Source: Paractinoplanes brasiliensis (GTDB taxonomy: Bacteria > Actinomycetota > Actinomycetes > Mycobacteriales > Micromonosporaceae). From it: a stretch of DNA of 64,000 bases. Made by a program: the position numbers and the translations under genes. The stretch is from assembly GCF_004362215.1 (NCBI RefSeq), contig NZ_SNWR01000002.1, forward strand, positions 806,001 through 870,000. Direction: 5' to 3'. The notes beneath the pieces were generated by a model that had not been told where the DNA came from, ran no database searches, and worked only from the letters and a program-made list of their open reading frames with translations. This document shows, piece by piece, positions 33,220 through 40,806 of the stretch (positions are counted from its first letter, which is position 1; every line of letters starts with the position of its first letter).

Positions 33220-33748
33220 CCGGCAGGGCCGTGCAGCGCACGTCGGCCCGGTCGATCACCATGTCCTCCGGCGTGGGATAGCGCCGGTGCAGCGCGTGCA
33301 GGGCATGGTCGTACGCCAGCGCGCTGTACGGCGTGTCCCGCATGCGCGCCACCGAGGCTCGTACGGCCGCGGCGAAATCCTCGGGCCAGCGGACCCGGTG
33401 CAGCGCCTTGACGATGTTGGTCTCCCGGTCGATCAGCACGATCTGCACTATCGCGTCGTCGTCGACGCTGGGCAGACCCTCGTCGGGCTCGAACAGGTGC
33501 GGCGTGTAGGTCGCCTCGGACCACGACAGCACCGGCCCCAGCCGATAGAGCAGCACGCCGGCATGCTCGCTGTCGACCCAGGCGAACTTCGTCGGCGGGG
33601 CCGTGACGGCCTGCACCTCGAGCACGTGCGGATGGCTCAGGAAGAGCATCAGCTGCACGGGCTCACCGGCGAACATCGTCAGCGCCGCGCCCTCGGGCCA
33701 CGCCACATCCGGATCGAGCTGGCTGCCCACCTCGACGATCAAATGCAC
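33200..33748 (-). CDS. Uncharacterised protein
   Basis: I do not recognise this 182-residue protein. It is acidic, soluble, without signal peptide, with many beta-like segments (VQLMLFLSHPHVLEVQAV, AIVQIVLIDRETNIVKALHRV) and a helical C-terminal part (FAAAVRASVARMRDT, YDHALHALHRRYP). The GTG at 33748 follows a TAGTCT -10 element by six bases, so the mRNA is probably leaderless. Convergent with the response regulator. Confidence 0.65.
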   Translation of the reverse strand: MHLIVEVGSQLDPDVAWPEGAALTMFAGEPVQLMLFLSHPHVLEVQAVTAPPTKFAWVDSEHAGVLLYRLGPVLSWSEATYTPHLFEPDEGLPSVDDDAIVQIVLIDRETNIVKALHRVRWPEDFAAAVRASVARMRDTPYSALAYDHALHALHRRYPTPEDMVIDRADVRCTALPVTDDPD

Positions 33749-33754
33749 CCGGTC

Positions 33755-33760
33755 AGACTA
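33755..33760 (-). promoter_or_regulatory. -10 element of a leaderless promoter
   Basis: TAGTCT on the minus strand ends six bases before the GTG at 33748. Confidence 0.45.
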
Positions 33761-33795
33761 TCCGCGAACCGTCGCGGCGGTGGCTGAATCGTGGG

Positions 33796-34521
33796 TCAGC
33801 AGAACCGGGGCAGATGTTTGATCAGCTGGGCCCGCCACGAGGGCCAGTCGTGCGGCGTGTCGGCTCCCCACATGTCGAGCTCGTGCCGGATGCCCTTGTG
33901 GCGCAGCAGGTGAGCCATGCGGGGCGTCGAGGCCAGCGCGCCCGTCGTGTCCTCCCAGCGGCCCTGACCGCAGACCAGCAGGATCGACAGCCGTTCCCGC
34001 AGCCGCTCCAGGTGATCGCCGTGCAGGTTGGCCACGTAGTCGGCCGGGTTGTTGAAGTAGACGGCGTCGCCCCGCTCGCCCCACGCGTTCCACGTGCCGG
34101 GGTCGTAGTTGCCCGAGAAGCACAGCGCCAGCGGGAACACGTCGCTGTGGCGGAACGCCAGGTTGAGCGCGTGGTAGGCGCCGAGCGAGCACCCCGCCGT
34201 GGCGATCTCGGTGTCGTGGCCGCTGTCGTCGCGGATGTGCGGGACCACGCGGTCGAGGATCCACGACTCGTACGCCCCGTGGTTGATCGCCCGTTCCTCC
34301 AGCGGCAGGTGGTGGGCCGACCAGGTGCCCGCGTCGAACGAGTCGACGCAGTACAGCTTCACCCGGCCGGCCTCGATCAGGCTGCCGGCCTCACCGACCA
34401 TGCCGTTGTGCGCCCACTCCCAGGCGTCGCCCTTCTCGGTGGGGAAGACCAGCAACGGCCGGCCCCAGTGCCCGTAGACGGCGACCGTCCCCTGCTCGAG
34501 ATCAACGGAGTAGAGGCGCAT
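33796..34521 (-). CDS. Esterase-family (antigen 85/EsD-like) hydrolase
   Basis: A 241-residue alpha/beta hydrolase without a signal peptide. GCSLGAYHA (nucleophile serine), WGADTPHDWPSW (catalytic histidine) and an acidic residue in LLVCGQGRWEDT fit the putative esterase family (DUF-esterase PF00756 type). Related actinobacterial proteins are cytoplasmic and of unknown substrate. It lies between the orphan gene and the cellulase on the same strand, with a 21-base gap to the cellulase stop, so it may be read through from the cellulase promoter. Confidence 0.75.
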   Translation of the reverse strand: MRLYSVDLEQGTVAVYGHWGRPLLVFPTEKGDAWEWAHNGMVGEAGSLIEAGRVKLYCVDSFDAGTWSAHHLPLEERAINHGAYESWILDRVVPHIRDDSGHDTEIATAGCSLGAYHALNLAFRHSDVFPLALCFSGNYDPGTWNAWGERGDAVYFNNPADYVANLHGDHLERLRERLSILLVCGQGRWEDTTGALASTPRMAHLLRHKGIRHELDMWGADTPHDWPSWRAQLIKHLPRFC

Positions 34522-34542
34522 GAACAGTCAGTCTGCCTCACA

Positions 34543-35928
34543 TCAGAAGTCGTCGGGCGTACGGATCCTGTCGCGGATCCAGACGCCGGCCTCCTTGAGA
34601 CGACCGGTTCCCCCGTACGCCCCGGCGTCGCACGTGCCCTGCGTGAAGACCGCGCCGGTGCGCATGTCGTCGGAGTAGTTCCAGTTGACCCAGCTGACCT
34701 TGTTCTGCTTCATCAGGTCGAGGTAGCGCTGGGCCATCGCGAAGTTGTTGCCGCCGTCGCCCGAGGCCTGCTGGGTGCCGAACTCGGTGACGAACAGGGG
34801 CAGCTTCGTGATCGCGTCGGAGAAGGTGTTCAGGTAGTAGTCGTCGTGCGAGGCGGCGTAGAAGTGGAACGTGTACATGATGTTGGCCGCGCTGACCGGG
34901 TTGGCCAGGATGCGCGCCACGCCCTGACCGTCGCCCGAGGCGCCCAGCGACGACCAGTCCTCGGTGCCGACCAGCACCACGCCGTCGGGGTCCTGCGCGC
35001 GGATGACCGGGATGATCTGGTCCGCGTACGACTTGATCGCCGACCAGTGCACCTCGCTCGGCTCGTTCGCGATCTCGTACAGGACGTTGGTCTTGTCCTT
35101 GTGCCGCGCCGCGATCTGCTGGAAGAACGTCCTGGCCCGCGCGAGGTTGTAGTTGGGGTCGCCGGGCGAGAGCATGTGCCAGTCGACGATCGCGTACAGG
35201 CCGCGGGCGGTGGCCTTCTCGATCAGCTCGTTGACCTTGGCGGTGTAGCCGGCCGGGTCGGTCTCGTACCCGCCCTCCTGGATGTACATCGAGATCCGCA
35301 GGACGTCGGCGTTCCACTCGTTCGCCAGGACGTTGAGCGAGGCGTCGTTGACGCAGTTGGCGTACCACTGCAGGCCGTGGGTGCTCATGCCGCGCAGCTG
35401 GATCGCCTTGCCCTGGGCGTTGCACAGCTGCCGGCCGCAGACCTTGAGCTGCCCGTTCCTGGCCACCGGGGTGGCGCCGGGTGGCGCGCTCGTGGGTGGC
35501 GTGCTGGTGGGTGGCGTTGTCGGCGTCACCGTCCCAGTACACGACACGCCGTTGAGCAGGCATCCGGCCGGGCTGCCGGGGCCCGAGCCGACGAAGCCGA
35601 ACGTGACCGTCCGGCCCGGCGGGATCGAGCCGTTGTACTCGCGGTTCGTGAACGTGAACCGTTGCCCCGCGGTAGTGAGCAGCGCGTCCCAGTACGCGCC
35701 GACGGTGGTGCCGGACGGCAGGGTGAACTCGATCTTCCAGGGGCTCAGGGCGGTGCTGCCGCCGTTGGTGATCCGGAACTCGCCCTGCCATCCGGATCCC
35801 CAGTCGGAGACCTTGGCGAAGGTGGCGGTGGTAGCGGCGGCGTTGGCGGGGGTGACGGCGAAGAGGGCCAGACCCGCGGCAACAACCGCGGCGGCGGCGG
35901 ACAGGAACAATGATCGGGAGCGGCGCAT
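34543..35928 (-). CDS. Secreted endoglucanase: CBM2 + GH5 cellulase
   Basis: A 461-residue extracellular enzyme. A Sec signal peptide (RRSRS, then a hydrophobic core, cleavage after ANA at about residue 30) is followed by a family 2 cellulose-binding module (about 33-130, with WGSGWQGEF and a C-terminal Cys pair), a Pro/Thr linker (132-155) and a GH5 catalytic domain (about 160-455). The acid/base is Glu289 in YEIANEPSE and the nucleophile Glu382 in VTEFGTQQ; HGLQWY and WHMLSPGDP are typical of GH5 subfamily 2. It cuts internal beta-1,4 bonds in cellulose. GGAGGA ribosome site; no CebR-type operator is visible upstream. Confidence 0.95.
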   Translation of the reverse strand: MRRSRSLFLSAAAAVVAAGLALFAVTPANAAATTATFAKVSDWGSGWQGEFRITNGGSTALSPWKIEFTLPSGTTVGAYWDALLTTAGQRFTFTNREYNGSIPPGRTVTFGFVGSGPGSPAGCLLNGVSCTGTVTPTTPPTSTPPTSAPPGATPVARNGQLKVCGRQLCNAQGKAIQLRGMSTHGLQWYANCVNDASLNVLANEWNADVLRISMYIQEGGYETDPAGYTAKVNELIEKATARGLYAIVDWHMLSPGDPNYNLARARTFFQQIAARHKDKTNVLYEIANEPSEVHWSAIKSYADQIIPVIRAQDPDGVVLVGTEDWSSLGASGDGQGVARILANPVSAANIMYTFHFYAASHDDYYLNTFSDAITKLPLFVTEFGTQQASGDGGNNFAMAQRYLDLMKQNKVSWVNWNYSDDMRTGAVFTQGTCDAGAYGGTGRLKEAGVWIRDRIRTPDDF

Positions 35929-35954
35929 CGACGTCCTCCACTGAATGTCGGGGG

Positions 35955-36000
35955 AGGACGATTATTAGTTAGTTTTACTATCCGTGTCCAGTAGGGTGCT
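35955..36000. promoter_or_regulatory. AT-rich promoter region between cellulase and LLM remnant
   Basis: This 45-base island holds an unusual AT-rich run (ATTATTAGTTAGTTTTACT). On the plus strand TAGGGT (35992-35997) ends six bases before GTG 36004. On the minus strand several TAATAAT-like words could be the cellulase -10. Confidence 0.4.
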
Positions 36001-36003
36001 GTG

Positions 36004-36425
36004 GTGACAGCTCTCGACGTGGTGATGTGGCCCGACTGTCCCTGGGCCGGCCTGCGCGCCGAATGGCAGCGCGCCGACCGCATCGGCATCGGCCGTGGGT
36101 GGCTCTGGGACCACCTGACGCTCGGCGACCGGCCGGTCTGGCACGAGGCGTACGCCGTCCTGGCCGCAGCTGCCGCCGTGACGGACCGGATCGGCGTGGG
36201 CACGATGGTGACCGCCCCCAACTTCCGCCACCCGGTCACGGCGGGGAGCGGCCGCTCGACTCGGTGGAAGCCTTCCGCGACTGCCTGGGCCGCTACACCG
36301 CGCTCGGCGCCGAACGGATCGCTGTGCTGTGGCCGCGCTCGTCGAAACGGGAGCTCGCTGTCCTCGAGGAGGCCGCGGCGCTGGTCGGGGCGACAACGGC
36401 TCCGGGACGGCCCGCGCCCCGGTGA
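36004..36425 (+). pseudogene. Decayed LLM-class (F420-dependent) flavin oxidoreductase
   Basis: The N-terminal part (VVMWPDCPWAGLRAEWQRAD, WLWDHLTLGDRP, GTMVTAPNFRHPVTA) and the C-terminal part (RPLDSVEAFRDCLGRYTALGAERIAVLWPR) of one luciferase-like F420-dependent oxidoreductase are joined near 36243 in different frames. More than half of the normal protein (about 130-150 residues of the barrel) is absent. A promoter with leaderless geometry still precedes it. This is a deletion pseudogene. Confidence 0.7.
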
Positions 36426-36461
36426 CCGCCGCGCCGGCGTCCTGTCGCGCCGGGTTCCCCG

Positions 36462-36564
36462 CTTCGGGCCGGTGCCGGTTCCCCGTTGGCTTCGGACAGG
36501 TGCCGGGGTTGCCCGCCGGCTTCGGGCGGGTGCCGGTGTTACGCCGGCTTCGGGCCGGTGCCGG
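36462..36564. repeat. 28-30 base tandem repeat
   Basis: Four copies with core CTTCGGGCCGGTGCCGG at 36462, 36490, 36520 and 36548, variants differing by one to three bases. They fill the region after the LLM remnant; the stretch 36426-36728 has no gene that I can support. Confidence 0.65.
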
Positions 36565-36728
36565 GGATGCCGGATGACGAGGCTCGGGATCTCCTGACGG
36601 AGCCGGCGGTCGCGCTCTTCAACGCCGCCCCGGCCGAGCCCTTCCCGGTGATGGCCGCGACCCGGATCGGCCGGACTTCCGCGCAACCGTAACAAACGAG
36701 CTGACCAGGGCTCGTCCCGTCGTCGCGG

Positions 36729-37166
36729 TCATCCGGGGGCGGTCAGGAGCAGGGTCAGCAGGTGGGTGAGCTGGTCGCGTTGCCCGGCGTTCAACGGCGC
36801 GAACACCTCGTCGTCCACCGTGGTCAGGATCGCGTCGAGCCGGCGGAGCTGACGGCGGCCGTCCGGCGTGAGCTCGACCAGGTTGCGGCGGCGGTCGGCC
36901 GGGTCGGGGCCGCGCACAACCTGCCCGCGGTCGTGCAGCTCGGTGACAACCGAGACGAGATCGCTGCGATGGATGCCGGTGCGGTCGCTGAGCTGGGCCT
37001 GGCTTGCCGGGCCGAACTCGTCGAGCGTGACCAGCACGGCGAAGTGCCATTTCCGGGCGCCGGCTCGGGCCAGTTCCTCGTTGACCCGCCGGTCGGAGCG
37101 CATCGCCGCCAGCGACAGCAAGCGCGTGCGCAGCGTGCGCAGTCGCTCAGCCCCGATGTTCTCCAC
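36729..37166 (-). CDS. MarR-family transcriptional regulator
   Basis: A 145-residue winged-helix regulator: GPASQAQLSDRTGIHRSDLVSVVTEL is the recognition region (in two parts, about residues 53-78), GPDPADRRRNLVELTPDGRRQL the wing and next helix, as in MarR proteins. I place the start at GTG 37166, seven bases after the -10 TACACT, rather than at a TTG six codons upstream that lies inside that promoter. It is divergent from a second small MarR-like gene, with two operator-like palindromes between them. Confidence 0.85.
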   Translation of the reverse strand: MENIGAERLRTLRTRLLSLAAMRSDRRVNEELARAGARKWHFAVLVTLDEFGPASQAQLSDRTGIHRSDLVSVVTELHDRGQVVRGPDPADRRRNLVELTPDGRRQLRRLDAILTTVDDEVFAPLNAGQRDQLTHLLTLLLTAPG

Positions 37167-37170
37167 TTGC

Positions 37171-37209
37171 GTTAGTGTAACCAACTATCTAGCGTTAGTG
37201 GGACTAACG
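37171..37209. promoter_or_regulatory. Double operator between divergent MarR-type genes
   Basis: GTTA-GTG-TAAC at 37171-37181 overlaps the minus-strand -10 TACACT (37179-37174). CGTTAGT-GGG-ACTAACG at 37193-37209 is a perfect seven-base-arm palindrome just upstream of the plus-strand gene. Both share GTTAGTG, which suggests one protein binding both. Confidence 0.65.
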
Positions 37210-37223
37210 ATAGGAGCCGTGAC

Positions 37224-37649
37224 ATGACGTCGATCCCGTTCGGGCCGCAGTTGATCGGCCGCACCGAGAAGGCCTTGAACGCGCTGTTGGACCGTGAGCT
37301 GGCCGGCACGGGTCTGAGTGAGCCGCAGTGGGTGGCGCTGACCCTGACCGTCACGGCCGACGGGCCCCGGGAGGCCGAGCTGGTGGCCCGCATCGCCGGG
37401 GCCTTGCGGGTGGGAGAGGCCCGCGAGCATCTCGCAGCCCTGGCGGCGGCCGGGATGGTCGTCACCGCGGACGATCTCACCGTGCGGCCCACCGAGCGAG
37501 GGATGGCACTGTGGACGTCGGTGCGGGCCGCGACCGGCCGCATCGCCGACGCGCTGTGGAACGACCTGCCCGACGCCGACCGTGAGGTGGCCGCGCGCGT
37601 GCTCAACACGGTGCTGACGCGGGCCGGGGCAGCCCTGGAGGCCGTTTGA
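37224..37649 (+). CDS. Small winged-helix (MarR-like) protein
   Basis: A 141-residue helical protein with a MarR-like layout: SEPQWVALTLTVTADG (alpha2), AELVARIAGALRVGEAREHLAAL (recognition helix), MVVTADDLTVRPTERGMALW (wing and next helix) and a C-terminal dimerisation helix. The recognition helix is weaker than in its divergent neighbour. It may sense a ligand or act as a partner. AGGAG precedes ATG 37224 by about eight bases. Confidence 0.65.
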   Translation: MTSIPFGPQLIGRTEKALNALLDRELAGTGLSEPQWVALTLTVTADGPREAELVARIAGALRVGEAREHLAALAAAGMVVTADDLTVRPTERGMALWTSVRAATGRIADALWNDLPDADREVAARVLNTVLTRAGAALEAV

Positions 37650-37668
37650 CGTGGCGCTCGGAACGAGT

Positions 37669-37800
37669 GGGCCGGGCATGTGGGGCTGTGGTGTTGCGAT
37701 GTGCCTGAGGTGACGCCGGGAAGCGGGCGGGCCGGACACGTGAGGCTGCGGTCTTGCGACGTGCCTGACGTGACGCCAGGTGCCGGTGGGCCGGACAGGC
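37669..37800. repeat. 60-base tandem repeat downstream of the MarR-like gene
   Basis: Two full copies and part of a third start with GGGCCGG at 37669, 37729 and 37788 (spacing 60 and 59). Shared words are TTGCGA-GTGCCTGA and GTGACGCC. Confidence 0.65.
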
Positions 37801-37813
37801 TGCGCGGCGGCGT

Positions 37814-37819
37814 TAGGAT
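37814..37819 (+). promoter_or_regulatory. -10 element of a leaderless promoter
   Basis: TAGGAT ends six bases before the ATG at 37826. Confidence 0.5.
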
Positions 37820-37825
37820 GCGCCG

Positions 37826-38248
37826 ATGACGACGACGGTGGCCACCCGTGGAAACGCGCCGACCTCGAACCGGGCCGGGGTGTGGACCCTCGTCGGGGTG
37901 CAGGTGGGATTCGCCGTTCTCTATGCGCTTGGTGGCTGGCTGGCCCTGGCCCATGCGGCTGAGCTGACCGGGCATTGGCACGTCCCGGCGCAGGAGGATG
38001 CGGCGACCGAGGGGCTTGACGTCGCCGGGGGTTGGGGCTGGGCTTGGCCCATCGGATACGTGTTGCAGTCGGCGCCGGTGGCTGCGGGGCTGGGACTGTT
38101 CGTGTCGATCATGGCGTTCCTCGTCGGGTATGCCGAGGGACGCCGGCAGACGTACGCGCTGATCGCCGGCACCGTGGTGACGTTCGCGGTGCTCCTGGTG
38201 TCGCTGACGCCGGCCGCCCAGTCTCTGAGCGGCTGGCTGCTCGACTGA
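37826..38248 (+). CDS. Uncharacterised membrane protein, three spans
   Basis: A 140-residue protein with three predicted membrane spans (about residues 20-44, 77-100, 110-128) and a hydrophilic loop with TGHWHVPAQEDAATEG between the first two. I do not recognise the family. Short N-terminal cytosolic tail rich in Thr. Leaderless geometry at ATG 37826. No clear partner nearby. Confidence 0.65.
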   Translation: MTTTVATRGNAPTSNRAGVWTLVGVQVGFAVLYALGGWLALAHAAELTGHWHVPAQEDAATEGLDVAGGWGWAWPIGYVLQSAPVAAGLGLFVSIMAFLVGYAEGRRQTYALIAGTVVTFAVLLVSLTPAAQSLSGWLLD

Positions 38249-38273
38249 CGATCACCCAGATTCAGCTTCCTGA

Positions 38274-38477
38274 GCGGCCGGTGTCTCGACGGGCGGTCAC
38301 CTGGACGCGGCTTGCCGGCCGAACCACACGGCGGACACGCCGGCGCTGCCCCCGGAGTTCTTCGCCGAGGTCAACGACGGCGCGAAGGTGACGCTCACCC
38401 TGCACTTCTGGAGCGGCGCCAAGTTGACCTACTACGTGACCAGGGCCGGAAGCTCGGTCACTGGTGCGACCTCGTGA
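38274..38477 (+). pseudogene. C-terminal remnant of a secreted/carbohydrate-binding-like protein
   Basis: An open frame without any start codon, entered directly after a TGA at 38271, encodes 67 residues ending LPPEFFAEVNDG, VTLTLHFWSG, KLTYYVTRAGSSVTG. The alternating-strand pattern resembles the end of an X2/Ig-like module of extracellular glycosidases. The rest of the gene is missing. Its end overlaps the transporter gene on the other strand. Confidence 0.4.
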
Positions 38478-39369
38478 GAGGCCGCTGTGCCGGCTTCCGT
38501 GGCCGGCTGCGGGACACGGCCACGCCGGCGAGGCACAGCGCCCCGCCGGCGAGGGCGAGGAGGCCCGGCACCTCGTCGAGGATCAGCCACGACAACAGAA
38601 TCACGACCACCGGGACCGCGTACGTGGTGGAGCCCATCTTGCCCGCCGTGGTGCGCGCCAGCGCGTACGCCCAGGTCGTGAACGCCACCGCCGTCGGGAA
38701 GACGCCCAGGTAGATCACGTTCAAGGTGGCCGACAGGGGTGCGTCGGCGACGTCGGACACGAGCCGGCCGGCGAACGGCAGGCACGCGACCGCCCCGATC
38801 AGGCAGCCGAACGTGGTGGCCTGCAGGGCGGACGCGTGCCGCAGGGCCGGCTTCTGGGCGACGACCCCGGAGGCGTACGTGATGGCGGCGACCAGGCACA
38901 GCAGCACGCCCAGCACGGAGGCCCGGCCACCACCGGACATCGACAGGCCGACCACGACCGTACCGGCGAACGACACCGCGATGCCGGCGAGCAGTCGTGG
39001 TGGGAAGCCCTCGTTGAGCAACCAGCCGGCGAGCAGGGCCATCAGTGCCGGTCCGACGTTGACGACCATCGCGGCGGTGCCCGCGTCGACCAGTTCCTCG
39101 CCCCAGTTCAGCGACACCATGTACAGCCCGAACCAGAGCACGCCGGAGACGGCGATGCCGGGCCACGCGGCCCTCGGGGGCAGGCCCTGACGGCGTACGG
39201 CCAAGAACAGCAACAGCACCACGGAGCCGGACAGGAGCCGGCCGAGCGCGAGGGAGCCGGGCGAGAAGTGCGGGGCCGCGGCCCGGATCCCGACGAACGC
39301 CGAGGCCCAGAACACGACCGTGACGGATGCGGCGGCAACGGCAGCGCCCGGCACACGGTGAGAAGTCAT
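38458..39369 (-). CDS. EamA/DMT-family transporter
   Basis: A 303-residue protein with ten membrane spans in two EamA repeats (WASAFVGIRAAAP in the first, ATTFGCLIGAVACLPF and PVVVILLSWLILDEVP in the second). The basic tail RSRPRKPAQRPLTRSHQ is cytosolic. DMT proteins export amino acids or other metabolites; no substrate can be named. ATG 39369 (MTSHRVPG) starts directly before the first span. Its 3' end overlaps the carbohydrate-module remnant. Confidence 0.8.
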   Translation of the reverse strand: MTSHRVPGAAVAAASVTVVFWASAFVGIRAAAPHFSPGSLALGRLLSGSVVLLLFLAVRRQGLPPRAAWPGIAVSGVLWFGLYMVSLNWGEELVDAGTAAMVVNVGPALMALLAGWLLNEGFPPRLLAGIAVSFAGTVVVGLSMSGGGRASVLGVLLCLVAAITYASGVVAQKPALRHASALQATTFGCLIGAVACLPFAGRLVSDVADAPLSATLNVIYLGVFPTAVAFTTWAYALARTTAGKMGSTTYAVPVVVILLSWLILDEVPGLLALAGGALCLAGVAVSRSRPRKPAQRPLTRSHQ

Positions 39370-39472
39370 AGCGCCATCCCACCCCGGCGACGCTTGGGTC
39401 GCCAGCGAGAATCGGCGGAGCGAGGAAACGCCGACTTCGTTCGCGGCGGGCGTGGGGGCGCCTGAAAAGACG

Positions 39473-39997
39473 CTACGGCCGCTGGTCGCGGTCGGGGCCG
39501 GCGTCGTCGTAGCGTTCGTAGACCGCGGCCCGAGCGCGTTCCGGGTCGATGCGGTGCAGGATCGCGTCGGCGATGCCGGCCAGTTGCTCGACCTGCTCGG
39601 GGCTGAGGGCGTCGATGACATTTTCCCGTACGGTCGCCACGTGGCCCGGCGCTGCCTCCTGCACCTTCTTCCAGCCCGCCCCGGTCAGCCGCGCGTTGGT
39701 GGCTCGCTTGTCCTCGGGGCAGGGGAAACGCTCGACCAGGCCGCGCGTCTCGAGCCGCTGCACGACGTGCGACAGCCGGGCCAGCGTCGCCGTGGTGTGC
39801 TCGGCCAGCGCCGTCATGCGCAGCGTGCGGCCGGGCGCCTCGCTGAGCATCGCGAGCACGAAGTAGTCGAAGTGCGTGAGCTGGGCGTCGCGCCGTAGCT
39901 GCGAATCCAGGGTGGCCGGCAGAAGTTCGAGCACGGCGGCCAGGCGTACCCAGGTCGCCTTCTGCTTGTTGTCGAGCCATCGCGTGTCCACGGTCAC
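39473..39997 (-). CDS. MarR-family transcriptional regulator
   Basis: A 174-residue regulator with a typical MarR fold: LTHFDYFVLAMLSEAPG, MTALAEHTTATLARLSHVVQRLE (recognition helix), FPCPEDKRATNARLTGAGW (wing with the conserved D-x-R). It is divergent from the F420-reductase-like gene, and the 84-base gap holds two identical-geometry palindromes (40016-40060), so it probably represses that gene and itself. Confidence 0.9.
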   Translation of the reverse strand: MTVDTRWLDNKQKATWVRLAAVLELLPATLDSQLRRDAQLTHFDYFVLAMLSEAPGRTLRMTALAEHTTATLARLSHVVQRLETRGLVERFPCPEDKRATNARLTGAGWKKVQEAAPGHVATVRENVIDALSPEQVEQLAGIADAILHRIDPERARAAVYERYDDAGPDRDQRP

Positions 39998-40015
39998 AAG
40001 TCTCTCACGTCAATA

Positions 40016-40060
40016 GTTGTTGCTACAACCTGCATCTCGTGCAATGGTTGTCGCAACAAC
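40016..40060. promoter_or_regulatory. Paired MarR operator
   Basis: GTTGT-TGCT-ACAAC at 40016-40029 and GTTGT-CGCA-ACAAC at 40047-40060 share the form GTTGT-N4-ACAAC. Their centres are 31 bases apart (three helical turns), placing both on the same face of DNA. Confidence 0.7.
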
Positions 40061-40081
40061 AAACTGCCTCGGGAGGGCACC

Positions 40082-40657
40082 ATGGCGAACATCAGCATCC
40101 TCGGCACCGGCAACATGGGCCAGGCCATCGGCGGTCTTGTCGCCAAGGGCGGCCACACCGTGCAGCAGCTCAACACCTCGAACGCCGACCAGCCCGTCAC
40201 GGGCGACATCGTCATCCTCGCCGTGCCGCACGCCGCGCTGACCGACATCGTCGCCACCCGCCGGGAACAGCTCACCGGCAAGGTCGTCGTCGACATCACC
40301 AACCCCGTCGACTTCGCCACCTTCGACGACCTGACCGTCCCCGCCGACGGGTCCGCCGCCGCCGAACTCGCCCGCGAGCTGCCCGGGAGCAAGGTCGTCA
40401 AGGCCTTCAACACCAACTTCGCCGGTACGCTGGCCACCGGCTCGGTGGGTACGGAAACCACCGCCGTCCTGATCGCCGGTGACGACGCCGACGCGAAGGC
40501 AGCCGTCGCCGACGTCGTCACCGCGGCCGGCTTGCGCGCCGTCGACGCCGGCTCGCTCAAGCGGGCCCGCGAACTGGAGGCCCTGGCCTTCCTGCAGATC
40601 AGCCTGGCCGCCGGCGAGAAGCTGTCCTGGACCGGCGGCTTCGCGGCCGTCGCCTGA
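40082..40657 (+). CDS. NADPH-dependent F420 reductase-like oxidoreductase
   Basis: A 191-residue protein with an N-terminal Rossmann motif ISILGTGNMGQAIGGL, VVVDITNPVDF and a VVKAFNTNFAGTL block typical of the F420-dependent NADP reductase family (F420_oxidored). The enzyme group moves hydride between NADP(H) and F420 or similar. Several members in actinobacteria are stress or drug-resistance linked. GGGAGG precedes the ATG. Controlled, by inference, by the divergent MarR protein. Confidence 0.85.
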   Translation: MANISILGTGNMGQAIGGLVAKGGHTVQQLNTSNADQPVTGDIVILAVPHAALTDIVATRREQLTGKVVVDITNPVDFATFDDLTVPADGSAAAELARELPGSKVVKAFNTNFAGTLATGSVGTETTAVLIAGDDADAKAAVADVVTAAGLRAVDAGSLKRARELEALAFLQISLAAGEKLSWTGGFAAVA

Positions 40658-40806
40658 CCGCGAGCCGTTTCCCCTGACCGGGGGCGCCTTCCTCGCCGTC
40701 GGCGCTTGTCGCCCGGTCGTGGCCCGATGGCTGGTGCGCCGGCCGGGACATTCTTCCCGGTCGGCGCCGTCGCGGCCCGGGACACCTGTCCGGTTGTGTC
40801 CCCGGC

